Shown one piece after another: positions 20,758-32,725 of a DNA stretch of 64,000 nucleotides. Positions within the stretch are counted from its first letter, which is position 1, and each line of letters starts with the position of its first letter. The notes under the pieces were generated by a model. That model saw only the letters and a program-made list of their open reading frames with translations. It did not search any database and was not told the origin of the DNA. Made by a program: the position numbers and the translations under genes. Source of the DNA: Phytoseiulus persimilis (taxonomy: Eukaryota > Arthropoda > Arachnida > Mesostigmata > Phytoseiidae); assembly GCA_037576195.1 (NCBI GenBank), contig CM075103.1, forward strand, positions 30,216,723-30,280,722. The letters are read 5' to 3'.

Positions 20758-23275
20758 CCGTAATCTGGGGCGAATCCGATCACTTTCTCCAAGTTTTTCC
20801 CTGAAAACACTGTGAAGAATAATTCGGAGAACCTCGACGCTTCCTGTGTAACGACTCGGACCTTCATCCGCTTCAAAAAAGAAAAACGGAAGTCGTCAGC
20901 TGTGTCTGACATTTTCTTCCGTTGCCTTGAAAGGCGATCGGAATCGCCCCGGGTTTGGGGCGAATCCGATCGAGTGTGATTTTCGATTGATCACGACGCT
21001 GCAATGGATGTTGATTGATGGATGTTGTTCAGGTGAAGCCCCGCGAGCCCAGAAAAATAATTTTATTTGAAAAAAAAACTGAAAATTCGATTTTGCAACC
21101 GTTGATTCAAAACAGATGGAGTCTCACAGGACAAAGTTTCTCGGCCTGAAATCTTTGAAAATTATCCTTCCCCTCTTCTCAGAGAGGACCTCAAGAACCT
21201 GCACAACCTTCTCCTTCTCAACATTGACAATATCCGGAATCTGGGGATACACAAAATAATCCTGTTTGAAGCTTCGCTTAAGTCGCACAGACTTGACTTC
21301 GAGCATGCCTTCAGAGACAGTTGCGACAACTTTCCCGACGAAATTCCGTTGCTTCTTATCACTCTGGGTCTCATACCGGCATAAAATGTAACTGTTCTCT
21401 CGAATCTCAAGAGCCTCGGTCGCTCTTGCCACCTCAGAGTTCGTTGAACTTGCCCCTGCCAAGCTTGTGGAGTGTTGTAGACAGCTCGCTGTCGTAGAAA
21501 CTGTTGCTCTTTCTTCGACACCTCGCCAGGAATCTTTGCTCGGACCAATTGCGTCGCCGCGCATACTCAAAGCCTTGCCTCTTGCTCGGGTAGCTGGTCT
21601 TGAATTCGCCGAGTTCCTGACTGATTTCATATGCTCAACAAGCTCATGGCACCACCGACGCCCGGCATCCTCCTCTGAGTCTCCACTTGGAAGCCTTTGA
21701 AGCACCTTAGAACTGTCCAGGGGGTGAATACCACAAGCTCTGAAGCCAGAAATGGCGTTCGACTTCATTTTTCCATCTATACTTGACATCACGGCATGAA
21801 GCATCCTCGGAAACTCTGTTTTTGGCAAAGTCCCGTTATGCCTAAGTTTCCAGTCTTCCAACGCTCTCTTCCACGCAGATTTGATCGGCTTGAACCATGT
21901 AACGTCCAAGGGCTGACACAGGTGCGTCGCATTCGGAGGCAGCAGCACAAACCTTATGTTGTGCTCCTGACACTTCCGGACCACGAACTCTGACAAATGA
22001 GAGCTTGCGTTGTCACCAATCAACGCTTTTCGGCCGTCAAGACGAGAAAAGTAGGGTAGTGCTACCCTCATGAACCAATTCTCAAAAACGCGAATATTGA
22101 ACCACCCGCTCTCATCAGAGTCGAATAGAGTTCCAGGTGGACCACCTTCGGTCCACGGTGCATAGATATGCTTTGCTTTATAGACGACATATGGTGGAAG
22201 AATCTCACCAGAAGCCGATACTGCGAACATCACGCTCGTATGTACTTTACTGTGATCGATGATCCTCTCGGCACGTCGAGCTCCACGCCGAAAAATGGCT
22301 TGCTTCTTGCCCGGATCATCAACAAAGCCAGTTTCATCGTAATTGACGATGTTCCGAGGTTCGATGTCTTTCAGTGATTCTTTCAAGGTTTCGAAATACG
22401 TTATAATGCGTTCCCGACTCACGGTCGCTCGAGCTCGCCTAATGTTCTCGCCGAAACGCAGTGTCAGGCGCCTGTGCCGCTTCAGAAATTGGCGAGCCCA
22501 ATCATCTCCCGGAGCATTATTCTTGAATATATTTACTCGCCTATTCTTGCTTTTTAGAAACCTATGTGCAATGAGTCTGATTTCGCTCCTACCGAGTGGG
22601 AATCCCCAGTCGCCGCACAAAGCCAAACAGTCCGCTAGCGTTTCCTCCTCTGTAGCCGTGAAAACTGTCTGCCCCCCGAGGGGCTTGCGAATAGTGGGAT
22701 CTCTCTTTGAGCTTTCGTTCAAGGTGGTATATGGGACGCCATATCTCGCCGCAGCTTCCCTGATCGAAAACTTGCGCTTCAACACGTCTCTAATGGCCGC
22801 TTCCAACTGAACACTACTGTACTTTCGCCTCCGGGTCGAACCCTCCACTTTCTTGTAGGATCGCACCATGATCGGATTCGCCCCTGGAAAATCAATTTTC
22901 TCATCCATCATGGAATAAATTCCCTCGGGATGGGGGTTCGAGTTCACCGAGGCACGAGCCTATTGTTGAGGCATGAGGCTGTCATTCATCGAAGTTGCGA
23001 GATTCTGCAATCACTCAGCTCGAAATTCTGGGGCAAACTTTTCGAACTTTTCCAGAAATTCAAGAAATAGCATTTTTGGAAGAAAAATCTAGAAATCTCC
23101 CTACCGTGATGATTTCCACCAATATACTGGTGTGAACTACCCCGCAGCTAGACTCAATCGAGAGCCACACAGAATCGCCCACTTCGTTCTCGTTTCGAAA
23201 TAACCGCTGCTAGGGTGTTAAAAGTCAGAAGTGATCGGAATCGCCCCTTGTGATCGGATTCGCCCCGAACTACGG
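20758..23275 (-). mobile_element. pogo/Tigger transposon with matched TIRs
   Basis: 2518 bp. TIRs: CCGTAATCTGGGGCGAATCC continuing GATCAC at the left (20758-20783) and its counterpart beginning CCGTAGTTCGGGGCGAATCC on the complementary strand at the right (ending 23275). Both are flanked by TA (20756-20757, 23276-23277). The 15-bp word GATCGGAWTCGCCCC recurs six times: in both TIRs, in three further subterminal copies, and once over the transposase start. One gene occupies 21124-22947. Confidence 0.9.
21124..22947 (-). CDS. pogo/Tigger-type transposase, intact ORF
   Basis: 607 codons, uninterrupted. N-terminal psq-type helix-turn-helix (residues about 43-85, FSIREAAARYGVPYTTL), a CENP-B/Tc5-like second binding region (about 95-175), then the DDE core with D204 (VNYDETGF), D312 (LIGDNASSH) and D348 (HLCQPLDVTWF), spacing DD35D. 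The C-terminal 90 residues (about 515-607) form a separate conserved-looking module (ILCRYET ... VGKVVATV). Met13/Met14 are alternative starts, and a copy of the element's terminal 15-bp motif overlaps the N-terminal codons (GANPI, residues 22-26). Intact gene plus good TIRs make this the best candidate for a recently active element. Confidence 0.9.
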   Translation of the reverse strand: MNSNPHPEGIYSMMDEKIDFPGANPIMVRSYKKVEGSTRRRKYSSVQLEAAIRDVLKRKFSIREAAARYGVPYTTLNESSKRDPTIRKPLGGQTVFTATEEETLADCLALCGDWGFPLGRSEIRLIAHRFLKSKNRRVNIFKNNAPGDDWARQFLKRHRRLTLRFGENIRRARATVSRERIITYFETLKESLKDIEPRNIVNYDETGFVDDPGKKQAIFRRGARRAERIIDHSKVHTSVMFAVSASGEILPPYVVYKAKHIYAPWTEGGPPGTLFDSDESGWFNIRVFENWFMRVALPYFSRLDGRKALIGDNASSHLSEFVVRKCQEHNIRFVLLPPNATHLCQPLDVTWFKPIKSAWKRALEDWKLRHNGTLPKTEFPRMLHAVMSSIDGKMKSNAISGFRACGIHPLDSSKVLQRLPSGDSEEDAGRRWCHELVEHMKSVRNSANSRPATRARGKALSMRGDAIGPSKDSWRGVEERATVSTTASCLQHSTSLAGASSTNSEVARATEALEIRENSYILCRYETQSDKKQRNFVGKVVATVSEGMLEVKSVRLKRSFKQDYFVYPQIPDIVNVEKEKVVQVLEVLSEKRGRIIFKDFRPRNFVL

Positions 23276-25530
23276 TAGTTCCTAGGCGGCAGGCAAGACG
23301 CTTGCCAGGCCCTGGTGAACGGATAGCTCAGAGAGGTATTCTCTAGGCGGCAAGCAAGGAAGTTCCACTCTACAGACTCGAATCCAATGCTTTCCTCCGC
23401 GGTCCGTTTGTTCCGCCTGGGTCCACTCTTCTGCATGTCCTGATTCCATGTCTTCAACTGTCTTTATCTTTACTCTAATCTCTAATTCTCCATCAAGTCA
23501 AAATGCAACACTCAAGAGGAAAGCGCCACGAGAAACTCATTTCGAGCAATGATGAAGAAGATGTTCTTACACCTAGCTGAGCCATCTCAGCGGTAGGGTG
23601 CAGCCATCTGTCCTGAGCAGAGAAATTCGAGGCGCTCTGAAGCTGCTTCCTTTTCCGTATGATCTGAAATCCGAACTGAGCATGGAGAAAGAAAGCTTCT
23701 GCCCCTGATAGAAATGCCTTCCAGTGACCGCGATATAGATCATTTTCATCCGGCGGACTGAGTTATAATTCGAGCTGCCATGAAATAGGGAGATCACTCT
23801 CTACCTGCAGTTTCCGTCAAGCATGTCGCTCCCACAATCTCGAAGTCCGAGTACGAATGTTTCTCTTCCTATTCTATTCAGGATAGACCGGACTCGATGA
23901 AAATTGTTAGACTTCGCCAACTTTCGAAGTACAAATGCTGTTCCCAGCGTTCCGTTCACAACACGATCGACTCCGGCGTCCAACAAGTGAGGACACTCCC
24001 CAAGGAACGATCCAGGTCTTCGAGTTGTCTTGGCGCTCGCTGACGGAATGTTCACGTTCGACGGGACTCCTGTACTCTTTACTCCAGATATTCCATGAAT
24101 CCCATTCGACAAAAAGTCCGCGTGGGCCAGACTCAGAGTCCAGGCTGATGGACGCTTAGCGGCGAGCGGCCGGTTCTCATTGAGGGGAGCTTGCTTGTAT
24201 TCCTCGCCTACAAGGATGAGGCAGCTCTCGGCGCGCGTTTCTCCCGACGTCACGGCTTTCACACTCGAATGTTACCGAGATGCAGCAAATTCGCAGGCGG
24301 GGCGAATCGAGTGTCTAAAACGGGGCCCAAACTTCCAAGTTTCTCAGTATGTCGTCGCATTCGGGTCTCCAAGGGATTTAGCTGTGTAGAAAGTCTCCGA
24401 AACATGGGACGGATGCATCCAATGTCCATTTGTGGCCCGCGGATGAATTTCGTCCTCGTCATTTGACTCCCGGTATGAACATCATGGCGAGACTCGGCGA
24501 ATGAGTGGGTGTTTCACAGAACCCTCCAAAATTCGGATTCAGCGCGCTCAGTTTCCGTCTGCAGGAATGCATTCATTAGCTGATCGCCGGGACTGTGATA
24601 CGGACGGGAAACGGCAATAGGGTACGATTCAAAATGGCGGTTCATCGCCGTTCGCCGCCAGTTCAGCGGGGAATCAGAGAAGGTGAACGCGGGCGCGATC
24701 CGTAGCATCAGGGGCTCGTTAACACCGACGGTCCAGAGTTTGATCTCGTGGTGAAGAGCGGATTAGGAACTGTATCGATCAAACAGAATTGTTCGCTAGG
24801 TATTCTGAGTTCCATTCAGTCTTTCGTGGAAGGCGAGTGGACTGCGAATCCTTTTGGTCGGTTCTATTATCTCAGACACGTTTCACGTCTCGGAGTGACC
24901 CAGCTCACGAATTCTGCCGCGGTGCGAACCCGGGCGAACAGGTTTCCATCATCCCATGGATGCTAGGATGATTCTCGCCAGAACTTCCCTCTGATGCTGA
25001 TCAAAAGACTAGCTATGCGTTAGGCTTTGAACCGCTGAGACTCAGCAATGGCTTTGCTTCAATGATGACTTGATTCCCACGAAATCAGAGTATGAATTCC
25101 TCATTGTTGGTCTACACGTCGATGACAAATGATTTTGACTGACTCGTGTTTCAACTACGTGTGACCTGAGTCACCAGACAACTCATGGCATGCCGGCGCC
25201 GCCTTCATTGAATCTCTCACCCGGCGACCTCGGGAACAAGCGTTCAGACGCCTGAACGCGTTCCATGTACGAGCAACCAGAGTCGTCCTGTTCTGAGCTA
25301 AGAGCTGATACATTCTTCTCCCTTGGGAATGACTCCCGGGCACGTATCAAGATCTTCGACATCTGCGATCGCGAAGAGAAAAGGGAAACAAAGAGACTAA
25401 ATCGGCAGAGATCGCGCAGGAAGCCTCCAAAATATGTGAAACGCAGAGGAACACGATAAAGGAACCGCAATCGAGTTTCACACTGAAATGCCTGCGCTGA
25501 GTTGATGATAGAGGTTATTGATCTCATAAG
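23276..25530. other. Unassigned 2.2 kb between pogo element 2 and MULE M2
   Basis: Longest open frames are 23801-24262 (153 codons, minus) and 25183-25527 (114 codons, minus). Neither shows a recognisable domain. At 24626-24640 is one copy of the dispersed motif CCGCCATTTTGAATC (minus strand). Part of this region may be the 3' end of M2. Confidence 0.35.
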
Positions 25531-25537
25531 AAATGTT

Positions 25538-25585
25538 GGCCCTGAGGAGGGCCGTTTTTTTTTGGCCCTGAAAAGGGCCTTTTTT
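25538..25585 (+). other. Two tandem GC hairpins, each followed by a T-run
   Basis: GGCCCTGAGGAGGGCC (25538-25553) followed by G and T9, then GGCCCTGAAAAGGGCC (25564-25579) followed by T6. Each is a perfect 6-bp stem with a 4-nt loop. They lie 30 bp beyond the stop of the M2 Ulp1 exon but read as hairpin-plus-T on the opposite strand. The shape mimics bacterial terminators. In an animal context the role is unknown. Confidence 0.6.
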
Positions 25586-25614
25586 AGTCGTCAGGAGGAC
25601 CGTTTCTTCAGAGT

Positions 25615-26679
25615 TCAGTGTCCACCGTATCCGCTGGGGTATATGGCTGAGCGCAGTATCTCGAGCATTATCCGAAGTCTGAAGTAAGGCATGTCGCTTT
25701 GAGTGAAGTTTATGTCCGCATCTCGAGCTCCGTAGTCGGCGTATTTCAGCGCGAAAACTCCGCAGTCGGATCCGTTCTCTTGCAGAGGCAGCTTCTCGGC
25801 ATTCGTGAGGTGCCATTCGTCATAATTGAGAGAACATCCGTTTTTTGCCTCATGTTCTTGGTCCAGGTAATCCAGTACTGCGTCTAGACACCGCGTATCC
25901 CGACGACTCATCGAATCCATGAACTTGATTTCTTTGAGTCTCAGATCCACAATCACCATCGACCAGTGGTTTGTAGAGAAAACAGGGATCAGGAGTATGT
26001 CGTTCTCGAAAACGTCTTGCCCTTTCGTCCACTTGCGCACGGCCTCATAATTCCACTGTTCGAAAGCTTGCAGAAAGAATGAGCTGAATGCGAAGACTTT
26101 CGGAGAGTCTGGAGACTCCCTGCTTCGATGGACGATAAGGTTCAGATAGACGTCCATCACAGTATCGCTGAGCCAATTCAGTCCTTCCAGAGTTTTCAAG
26201 TCTTTGCGAGTAACTTTGTGGTGGGAAATGTGCAGAAGAACTCTGTCCGATTCGTCCTTCAGAACCTCGTCGATCGTCTGACATATTTCATCGGTGATGG
26301 GTGGGATTTGAGGATTCGATGTAAGGTGGCGATCATCATTGTTTGAATCGATCTCGTCTTGGACCTCGCCCCGGTAGGCATGTCTTGACCGCTCATTTTG
26401 AGGCTCATCAAGAGGAACCGGCTCTGTGTTTGCGTCTTTCTGCCTGTCAACAGGATCGGTCACAGCAACTTCATCTTGGGTAACGGCCACAGCTCTGTGA
26501 TCGCAGGCTGGGTGTTTTGCGTAGTCATGGTCTTGAGGAGACGTCGAGAAGAGTGCGTATGTATGATCGCCGAAAGGATGAATTATCGTTTGCAGCTTGT
26601 CCGACAACCCATGGCGTATGGCCGCTGGAAGACAAGTCGGGAAGTCACGAATCGATGTTAGAGTCCACCGCGCGCACAT
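25615..26679 (-). CDS. Ulp1-type cysteine protease exon of M2
   Basis: 354-codon open frame, whose splice acceptor (GTCTTCCAG) inside it starts the exon at 26624. C48 peptidase fold of the Ulp1/SENP/NEDP1 type: NWLSDTVMDVYLNLI (substrate-groove block), H238 in NHWSMVIVDL, D255 in FMDSM, Q300 in LQENGSDCG and C306 in SDCGVFAL, so the catalytic set is complete. The first ~130 residues are a low-complexity linker including QDHDYA, shared with M3 and M4. Relatives remove SUMO or related modifiers. The substrate of a transposon-borne version is unknown. It is probably the C-terminal part of the transposase polypeptide. Confidence 0.88.
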   Translation of the reverse strand: MCARWTLTSIRDFPTCLPAAIRHGLSDKLQTIIHPFGDHTYALFSTSPQDHDYAKHPACDHRAVAVTQDEVAVTDPVDRQKDANTEPVPLDEPQNERSRHAYRGEVQDEIDSNNDDRHLTSNPQIPPITDEICQTIDEVLKDESDRVLLHISHHKVTRKDLKTLEGLNWLSDTVMDVYLNLIVHRSRESPDSPKVFAFSSFFLQAFEQWNYEAVRKWTKGQDVFENDILLIPVFSTNHWSMVIVDLRLKEIKFMDSMSRRDTRCLDAVLDYLDQEHEAKNGCSLNYDEWHLTNAEKLPLQENGSDCGVFALKYADYGARDADINFTQSDMPYFRLRIMLEILRSAIYPSGYGGH

Positions 26680-29044
26680 TATGAATCAGGTTGTACGAAT
26701 GAGGTTTCTGTTAACAACCGCCACGATAACTCACCTCCACCCATTCGATACTTGACTTTGTTGATGAACTCGCGAGGGTTCAGTGTTCCTTCAAGGAGCC
26801 CCTGCGATGCCTCCCTTATCGTATCAAAATTTTTTTTGGTGATCCGATTCGGTTTCGAAACAACGTTGACAATCCCGTCCCCGCGGATGCGGATGTTCGT
26901 CGTAGAATCGCAACAAAAGTCGTTCAAGGCGGCTGGAAAAAGTTAGGAATTTCAAACGAATGCCACCAAATCATTATCGAGGGCAGTGAGTGATGTGGAG
27001 AACCTGTCCAATCGAAGCGTAAGGTGAACTCACCCACTAATTTCCAGGTCGATGGATGTGCCCCAACTACTTTCTTGAGTTTTGCGTGCCACGACTCCAC
27101 TGCATTGTTTGTTCTACAAGCATTCGGAACGTCGAAAACAGACAAATCAGCGACACCGATGGAGCCCAGCCAGAAATTCTCGATGTAGTCAACGAGCCGA
27201 CGGAACTGTGAAAAATTATATAACTTGCTACACTTAGTGACGAAGGTCCATCCCGTCCGAGGACACGCTTATGGCTCTGAAGCCACTGTCATTAACACGG
27301 AGTATCTCCGATGCGAAATCCCTCGATTACTGACCTTTGGACTAGCTCGAAGTGCTTCATTTCGCAGCTCGATGAACATTGGTTGGATGTCATGTGCTGG
27401 AAGCAGCGGCAGTGCCGTGAACCCGATGAACCTCTTGAGAATTTCTTCGGATTGGGGATCAGTAGGCGTGCGGATCTCCTTCGCGAGCCCGACGCGAGGA
27501 CTGCTAGCTTTGCGAACAAGGGCCTGCGAATAATGGAAGTGGCATCCATATCTTCTCGCTCGTGGAAATTCGTCGAGGACAGCACGCCTCATGGCGGCAT
27601 CAAAATCCCCCATGTACGCTGAGAGGATGTCATTGCGCGTTTCGCGCTTCAGGAATCGGAAAACCTCTCGGTATGAGTCGCAATCGCACTTCTCCATGAG
27701 TGCACAGAGGATCAGTTCAACCTGGAATCAATTACACCATTCCGGTGAGAACTCAACTCCGTGTGCCTCATATGATTGCGCAATCTCAGCAATGACTTAC
27801 GACGATTTAGTGCTTACATGGCCTTCGAAATTCCCATGCACCGAGAAGATCTGCTTGCAGAGTCGACGGGGCGTCGTCTGATATGTTGCGTCGGCATGCA
27901 GCATTTGAGCGCTTTTGACGAGATCTAACTGATGCTTGGTGGTCAAGATGAGCGTCCCGGATTTCGGGAAATGAAAACTGAGGAGTCGCTCGCCGACTTG
28001 AGAAACCGTGAAGCCAGGAACAGGATCGCCATTTATTCTGACATGCAGAGCTCCGAGGTCGCGCACTTTGGTGGGTCTGACAGAAACGGCTTGCCAACGA
28101 GCCGTGCGAGCGTGTTTCTGCGGAACGATTGTGCGGGCCTCGTCTGTAGAGAGTCTGGAAAAGTTTGGACAGAGGGTGTGAAGGAGCTTCGTTTACGAGG
28201 TTGGCGAAACTTTTTCCAGGCTTCAAGAGAGAGAGCAGCAAGATGCAGCTTTGAGGTTTCATGTGGAAAGGTAGTGACTTCGTGTTCACTCACTTCCTTC
28301 GAGCCTTCAGTATCGATTTCCGGGTTGGTTCCTGTGGATGTTCCCGAATGTCCCTGATCCACTCAGCCCTGCATTCGTAGTAGGCTCGGCCGAGGCCACT
28401 GAGTTCCGCGAGGTGATTGTGACGCTCTTACAACCAGATTATCACACCATCCTTCGTGAGTTTTGCTTTCACCGGACACGTTCTGTAGGGACAATTCAGA
28501 ACTCCTAAAGGACGCTTCCTGTGATTCGACAATATTCTTGCGACTTGTACTCGACACTGGAGGATATCATGCTGAATTCTCACGGGGAGCTTCCGCTAAT
28601 CTTCGTGGGAACAAGGACTCACCTTCTCCAGTCCTTGCAACGAACTGTCAAGTGACCGTCGACCTTCAGTGAAACTTGATGGAAAAAATACGTTGACTCG
28701 CCGGAGTCCGCATCCACTCGATATTCACCTCGCTCGTCGCACCAAACGTATTCTCCGAATCTCGCACCAGCACATCTAACTATTTGCTCTCCCACTCGAG
28801 AACGAAACATTTTGACATCGAAAGCCTCAGAGAATCGATCAAGTTTTTCCTCGGTATGTTCAAACGTCTTCCGGACGGGTTCAAACGGGGTAGCGCGCGC
28901 AATAGGCGTAACGAATTTGGCGCACTCTCCCATTGGAGCTGCTCCCACTCGAATCGTCCGGCGAACCCCACAATCCCGATCGAGGATGCCGAGCAGCACT
29001 TTAAAAGTTCCGTCATCCTCAATCGGCGTTGACCCAATGACCAA
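25615..29044 (-). pseudogene. MULE-Ulp1 gene copy M2 (FLYWCH / transposase / Ulp1), one nonsense codon seen
   Basis: Exons inferred from splice sites and family alignment: about 29044-28623 (FLYWCH first half, EYVWCDERGEYRV), 28482-28294 (CPVKAKL ... RHNHLAE, with a TAA at 28430-28428), 28154-27818 (EARTIVPQKHARTA, HADATYQ first Asp), 27721-27335 (YMGDFDAAM second Asp, YGCHFHYSQAL), 27205-27034 (CRTNNAVES, likely Glu), 26932-26735 (NPREFINKVKYR) and 26624-25615 (linker and Ulp1 protease). The last intron (26734-26625) joins transposase and protease in frame, phase 1. Any exon upstream of 29044 is uncertain, although the open frame starting at 29202 could contribute. Confidence 0.8.
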
Positions 29045-31645
29045 TATTCCTCTGCCCGCTCGGAAACCTTTCTGCGCAAAAGCCAGGAAGCGCTCACAGG
29101 GCTCGACCGGAGGGACGCAATGGTTTCAGACCCCGTCGCGATGAACAACTCATTCAACTGGTCGTCGAGGCGTGCTCTATCGAATGTTTGCGCAACATTC
29201 ATCTTCCTGAAGATGGTTTCGAGCTCTCAAATGGTAGCAGATCGAAATCCATATCGAGCGACCGGGGCTGACCGATCTCGCTGAGCCGCTTCCAAGCTGA
29301 AGTTTCCGTTTTCGGGAACCATGTTCACGCATCATCTGTCATGTCACAGCAGGCCAAATCATTTTGTTTTGGAACCAGTCCCTGTTCATGGATGACATAA
29401 ATTGACCACAATATGATGCCTGAGCAGAGGCTCCGCGAGCCTTCATCAGTGGCGCCAAGCTAAAAAGCACGCGACAGGGAAATATTCAGAAAAATAGAAC
29501 TGTTTTCTCTCCTGACTCTCCCTGCCATGTTTTTGATACGAGTGAGGGACTAACAACTGATTTTGGAGGAGACACAATCGTGGTTCAGGGGCCGTGTCGT
29601 CTTCTAAGATTTCATCCGGATCTCCCGGGTCGCCGAATGTCTCAGAGGCTCGCATTCGAGAAGTCTGATAGGTTCAAAACTCGCAGGAGGAGAGAAAGTC
29701 CCCTCGATGCCAAGAAGCTGCACTTGTGATATGCTGACCTCACTCAGCTCGTCATGGACCTGTCGGGATGTTTGCGACATATTTAGGAGCGCATAATACC
29801 AAGGGTCGGACGACTCTTGACGAATCTCCAGAAGCCGAACAAATCGCTGGCTCGATTGAGTTCTTCCAGCTGGGTGGATCGTTTCGATCAGCGTCTGCAA
29901 TTCATCGAAGTTATGGTCAAGTTTTCTCTGGGAACTTTCGAGTTCGAACGGTGAACGTACGGCTGTCGCCGGGATTAGCCCGCGAAAGAGCGGTTCATGA
30001 ATTCGAAGCATGATGATGACTCTCGAAAAAAATTCATCACCGTTGCAGTCGTGCCGAGCTCCGTCTCCGACAATGATAAGGAAGTCCGATCATGACGGGT
30101 CATTTCGCGACGGCTTCCTAAGGATGCTGGTCACTGTCGATGTCGCAGCAAATCTCGTTTCTGGTACCGGGCAACGTTCGCGCGTTTCCGTGGTTCTCTG
30201 AGGTTCCACTCACTCACCGGTCGAGAGACTTCACTAATGCAATCGATTCCGAAGCAAAAGGCAACCATAACGACGGCCAGAACACCGAGACACTGCGACT
30301 ATCCGCAATAGCCAGCACAACCAAACTGACATTCTGAGTACATTCTGCACGAGCCCCACTACGCGACAAGACACGTCGTGCACTCACATTTCACACGAGC
30401 GGCCACATCCATCAGAGCCGGCACTATCCGACAGGGTTGCAAATGGGCTGCTTCCGGAGGGGTGATCAGTTCCATTCCAGGAGTGAATTTGTCTGCATTC
30501 ACAATTCACTTCGGTTGTTCCTCCATTGTCCCAGGATTCTCTACGTCCCTCACAGGTTCTTTGGTGTTCAATCGAGGGAAGTCCGACTCTCAACGTGAAT
30601 TGCAGCTAGCGGTGTTCCGCTCCCTCGCATTCCAGAATGACGTGTTTGTCAGTGGCGTGTACAATGCGCGTGGGTATTTTGTCATCTTTCGATGTCCAAC
30701 TCAACCTGGAGCCCCGTTCGGAGATCTTCAAACGATTTTCTATAACCTATTTCTAACACTTGTGAAACCTTAAACTCTGGAAAACTTAGGATGCGCGAAG
30801 TGTCCGCGATCTTCCGATCCGTCATTCCGGAATCGTTATGTTCATTCAGTGGCGTTCCAGCTGTCTCAGACATGCGTAACGAGGTCGGCAGCGCCTACAT
30901 CATGTTTCCGAGCTCAACTCCAGGCAGAACTCTGCTCTGGGCCCCCCGCAATCTGTTCATGCATCATTTATCTCATCGACAGCGGTTCGAAGAGCTTGAC
31001 GATATTCTAATCTACAGATATTTGTGAAATCGTGTTTTTCCCGTCTGCCGCCTGGAACATTAGAATCAACCTTTCTTCTCTGCTCTTAGCCTCGAGAAGA
31101 TGTGTCGCACCCTCCTGTCCGATGTTCCTCGAGCCTACCACCGAGCCAGCACATGCTGAAGCCACATTTATTGGCTTTCGGGAAGGTGGAAGGCTGATGC
31201 TGAACGGCCCGAATCTATGCTATCAGCTGAAAAATTCATTGAACTCGAAGGGAGCGGAGAATGCAGAGACTCCTCCTCTGAACCCGCGCTCGTTGATCGA
31301 AAGGATAGCTCCGTGGCTGGCGAGATCTGTCCATCATTCCGCGATATTGGAATGCGAAAACTCATTTCCCAACTCCAATAAACTTTGCTCCCATCCCAAG
31401 TCCATCAAGGATACATGTCTCTAGTTGACAGAATGATGATTGAAATTAAGCGGCGTCATCAACATAGTTTTCGTTAATTCATTATTTCCATGATCCGAAG
31501 CTACAAACCAGCAGCTTAAGAACCTTCGATACTTCAAATTTTGCGCTTCCTGGCCGTCTGCACACCCTCCGAACTGTCGGCGAACCGCCATCTTGAATCG
31601 TACCCTATTGCCTATACCCATACGGACCCGGTTCGGGTCCTATGA
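29045..31645. other. Unassigned sequence upstream of M2
   Basis: Open frames at 29604-30011 (135 codons, minus; contains a helical, possibly coiled-coil stretch), 30378-30773 (131 codons, plus) and 31032-31424 (130 codons, plus) have no recognised domain. They may be relics or chance. At 31585-31599 is CCGCCATCTTGAATC, a dispersed terminal motif. Confidence 0.35.
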
Positions 31646-32725
31646 GTCCTATCGTTTGAACTTTGTTTATCAAATGGATGAATTTTTAAAGGAACATCCG
31701 GCCGCCAAACTGGCGGCCAAGCGGGAGGCATCGTGCTAAGGTGCTGCTTAGGTGGCCCTCAGCGGTGCTGCCGAGACCGAATCCCGTTGAAAATATGAGT
31801 TATTGATTTAAGAATGCAGGGTATCCCATCTGGAACGACGGTATTCTTCTCTCTTCTCTCGGCATGAGACGCGCATTCGGTTTGTCTTTCCAGAACTGAA
31901 TTTGCGGACGTGCTAGCGTGGAAGCACGCTTGGAAGCTATAAGTATTGGAGCGGATAGCTTATGATGTTGAGATTATAATCACGAGTCCTCATAAAATCT
32001 CCCTATTCCGTGTTTGTTGCTGTATCAAGTCACGAGTTTGGCCGTGCGGCGAGCGTGTGGACGATCTGATTTCATCAGTCAGTTCATCAGTGATACTTGT
32101 CAGTTCGAGGATTCATACCGGAGAGTATAGTAGGAATCCTACCCAGGCTTGCTGTTGAGATGAGAACTTATTTGAGGAAAACCGGCTCGGGATAGAATCA
32201 GCTGGGGCATTCAATCTGGAAACACGACGATCAATCTACGGCACTAGTCTTTCTCGTATTTGCTCGTTTTCCCACAAACCGACTCTCATGTATCCGATTC
32301 CTCGTTGGGGAGCTCATTTCGTGAGCGAGCTGGGGAAACGGATGTACCGTAGAGGTGGGCACTCTCCGGAAGCCTGGAGGTGAAGATTGAAGCGAGTCAA
32401 GGTGAGGAAACGCGCTACGTCTGACATGAAAGGAGCTGGCGAAAGAAAAAAAACAGCGATGTGGAGTCTTCGGACTCTCAGAAGCGGTACAAGGAGCTCC
32501 TCGGAAGGTTAGTCCTCAAGTGGGGTCGTGGATGCGTATCGGAAAGGATGGCGAGAGAGTCAGGATCACCCAAATTGGACTCGTGGATGAAATTCACCTC
32601 GTCGAGGTGAAGCAGCGCCTTGCCGAAAGAAAATAGCATTCCTTAAACGGCGGGAGCTAAACGACGGAAGGCACCGAAACAAGAGCATAATTCCGGCACT
32701 GCCGGCCAATTCTCCGCTCCTTGAG
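31646..32725 (+). mobile_element. Long-TIR element R1 (family of R2), right end truncated
   Basis: Collinear with the reverse complement of R2 (36001-37432) along about 1 kb: TTTGTTTATCAAATGGATGA near the left end, the central AACTTATTTGAGGAAAA, and the 3' coding-like block with TTCACCTCGTCGAGGTGAA at about 32596-32614. It lacks the LTR that R2 carries and so preserves the empty site. The right TIR is deleted near CTCCTTGAGG. No intact gene. Confidence 0.8.

Noticed and set aside
25538-25585. Rho-independent terminators
   Set aside because: The window is eukaryotic and the hairpins read towards the wrong strand for the adjacent gene; kept only as an unexplained structure.
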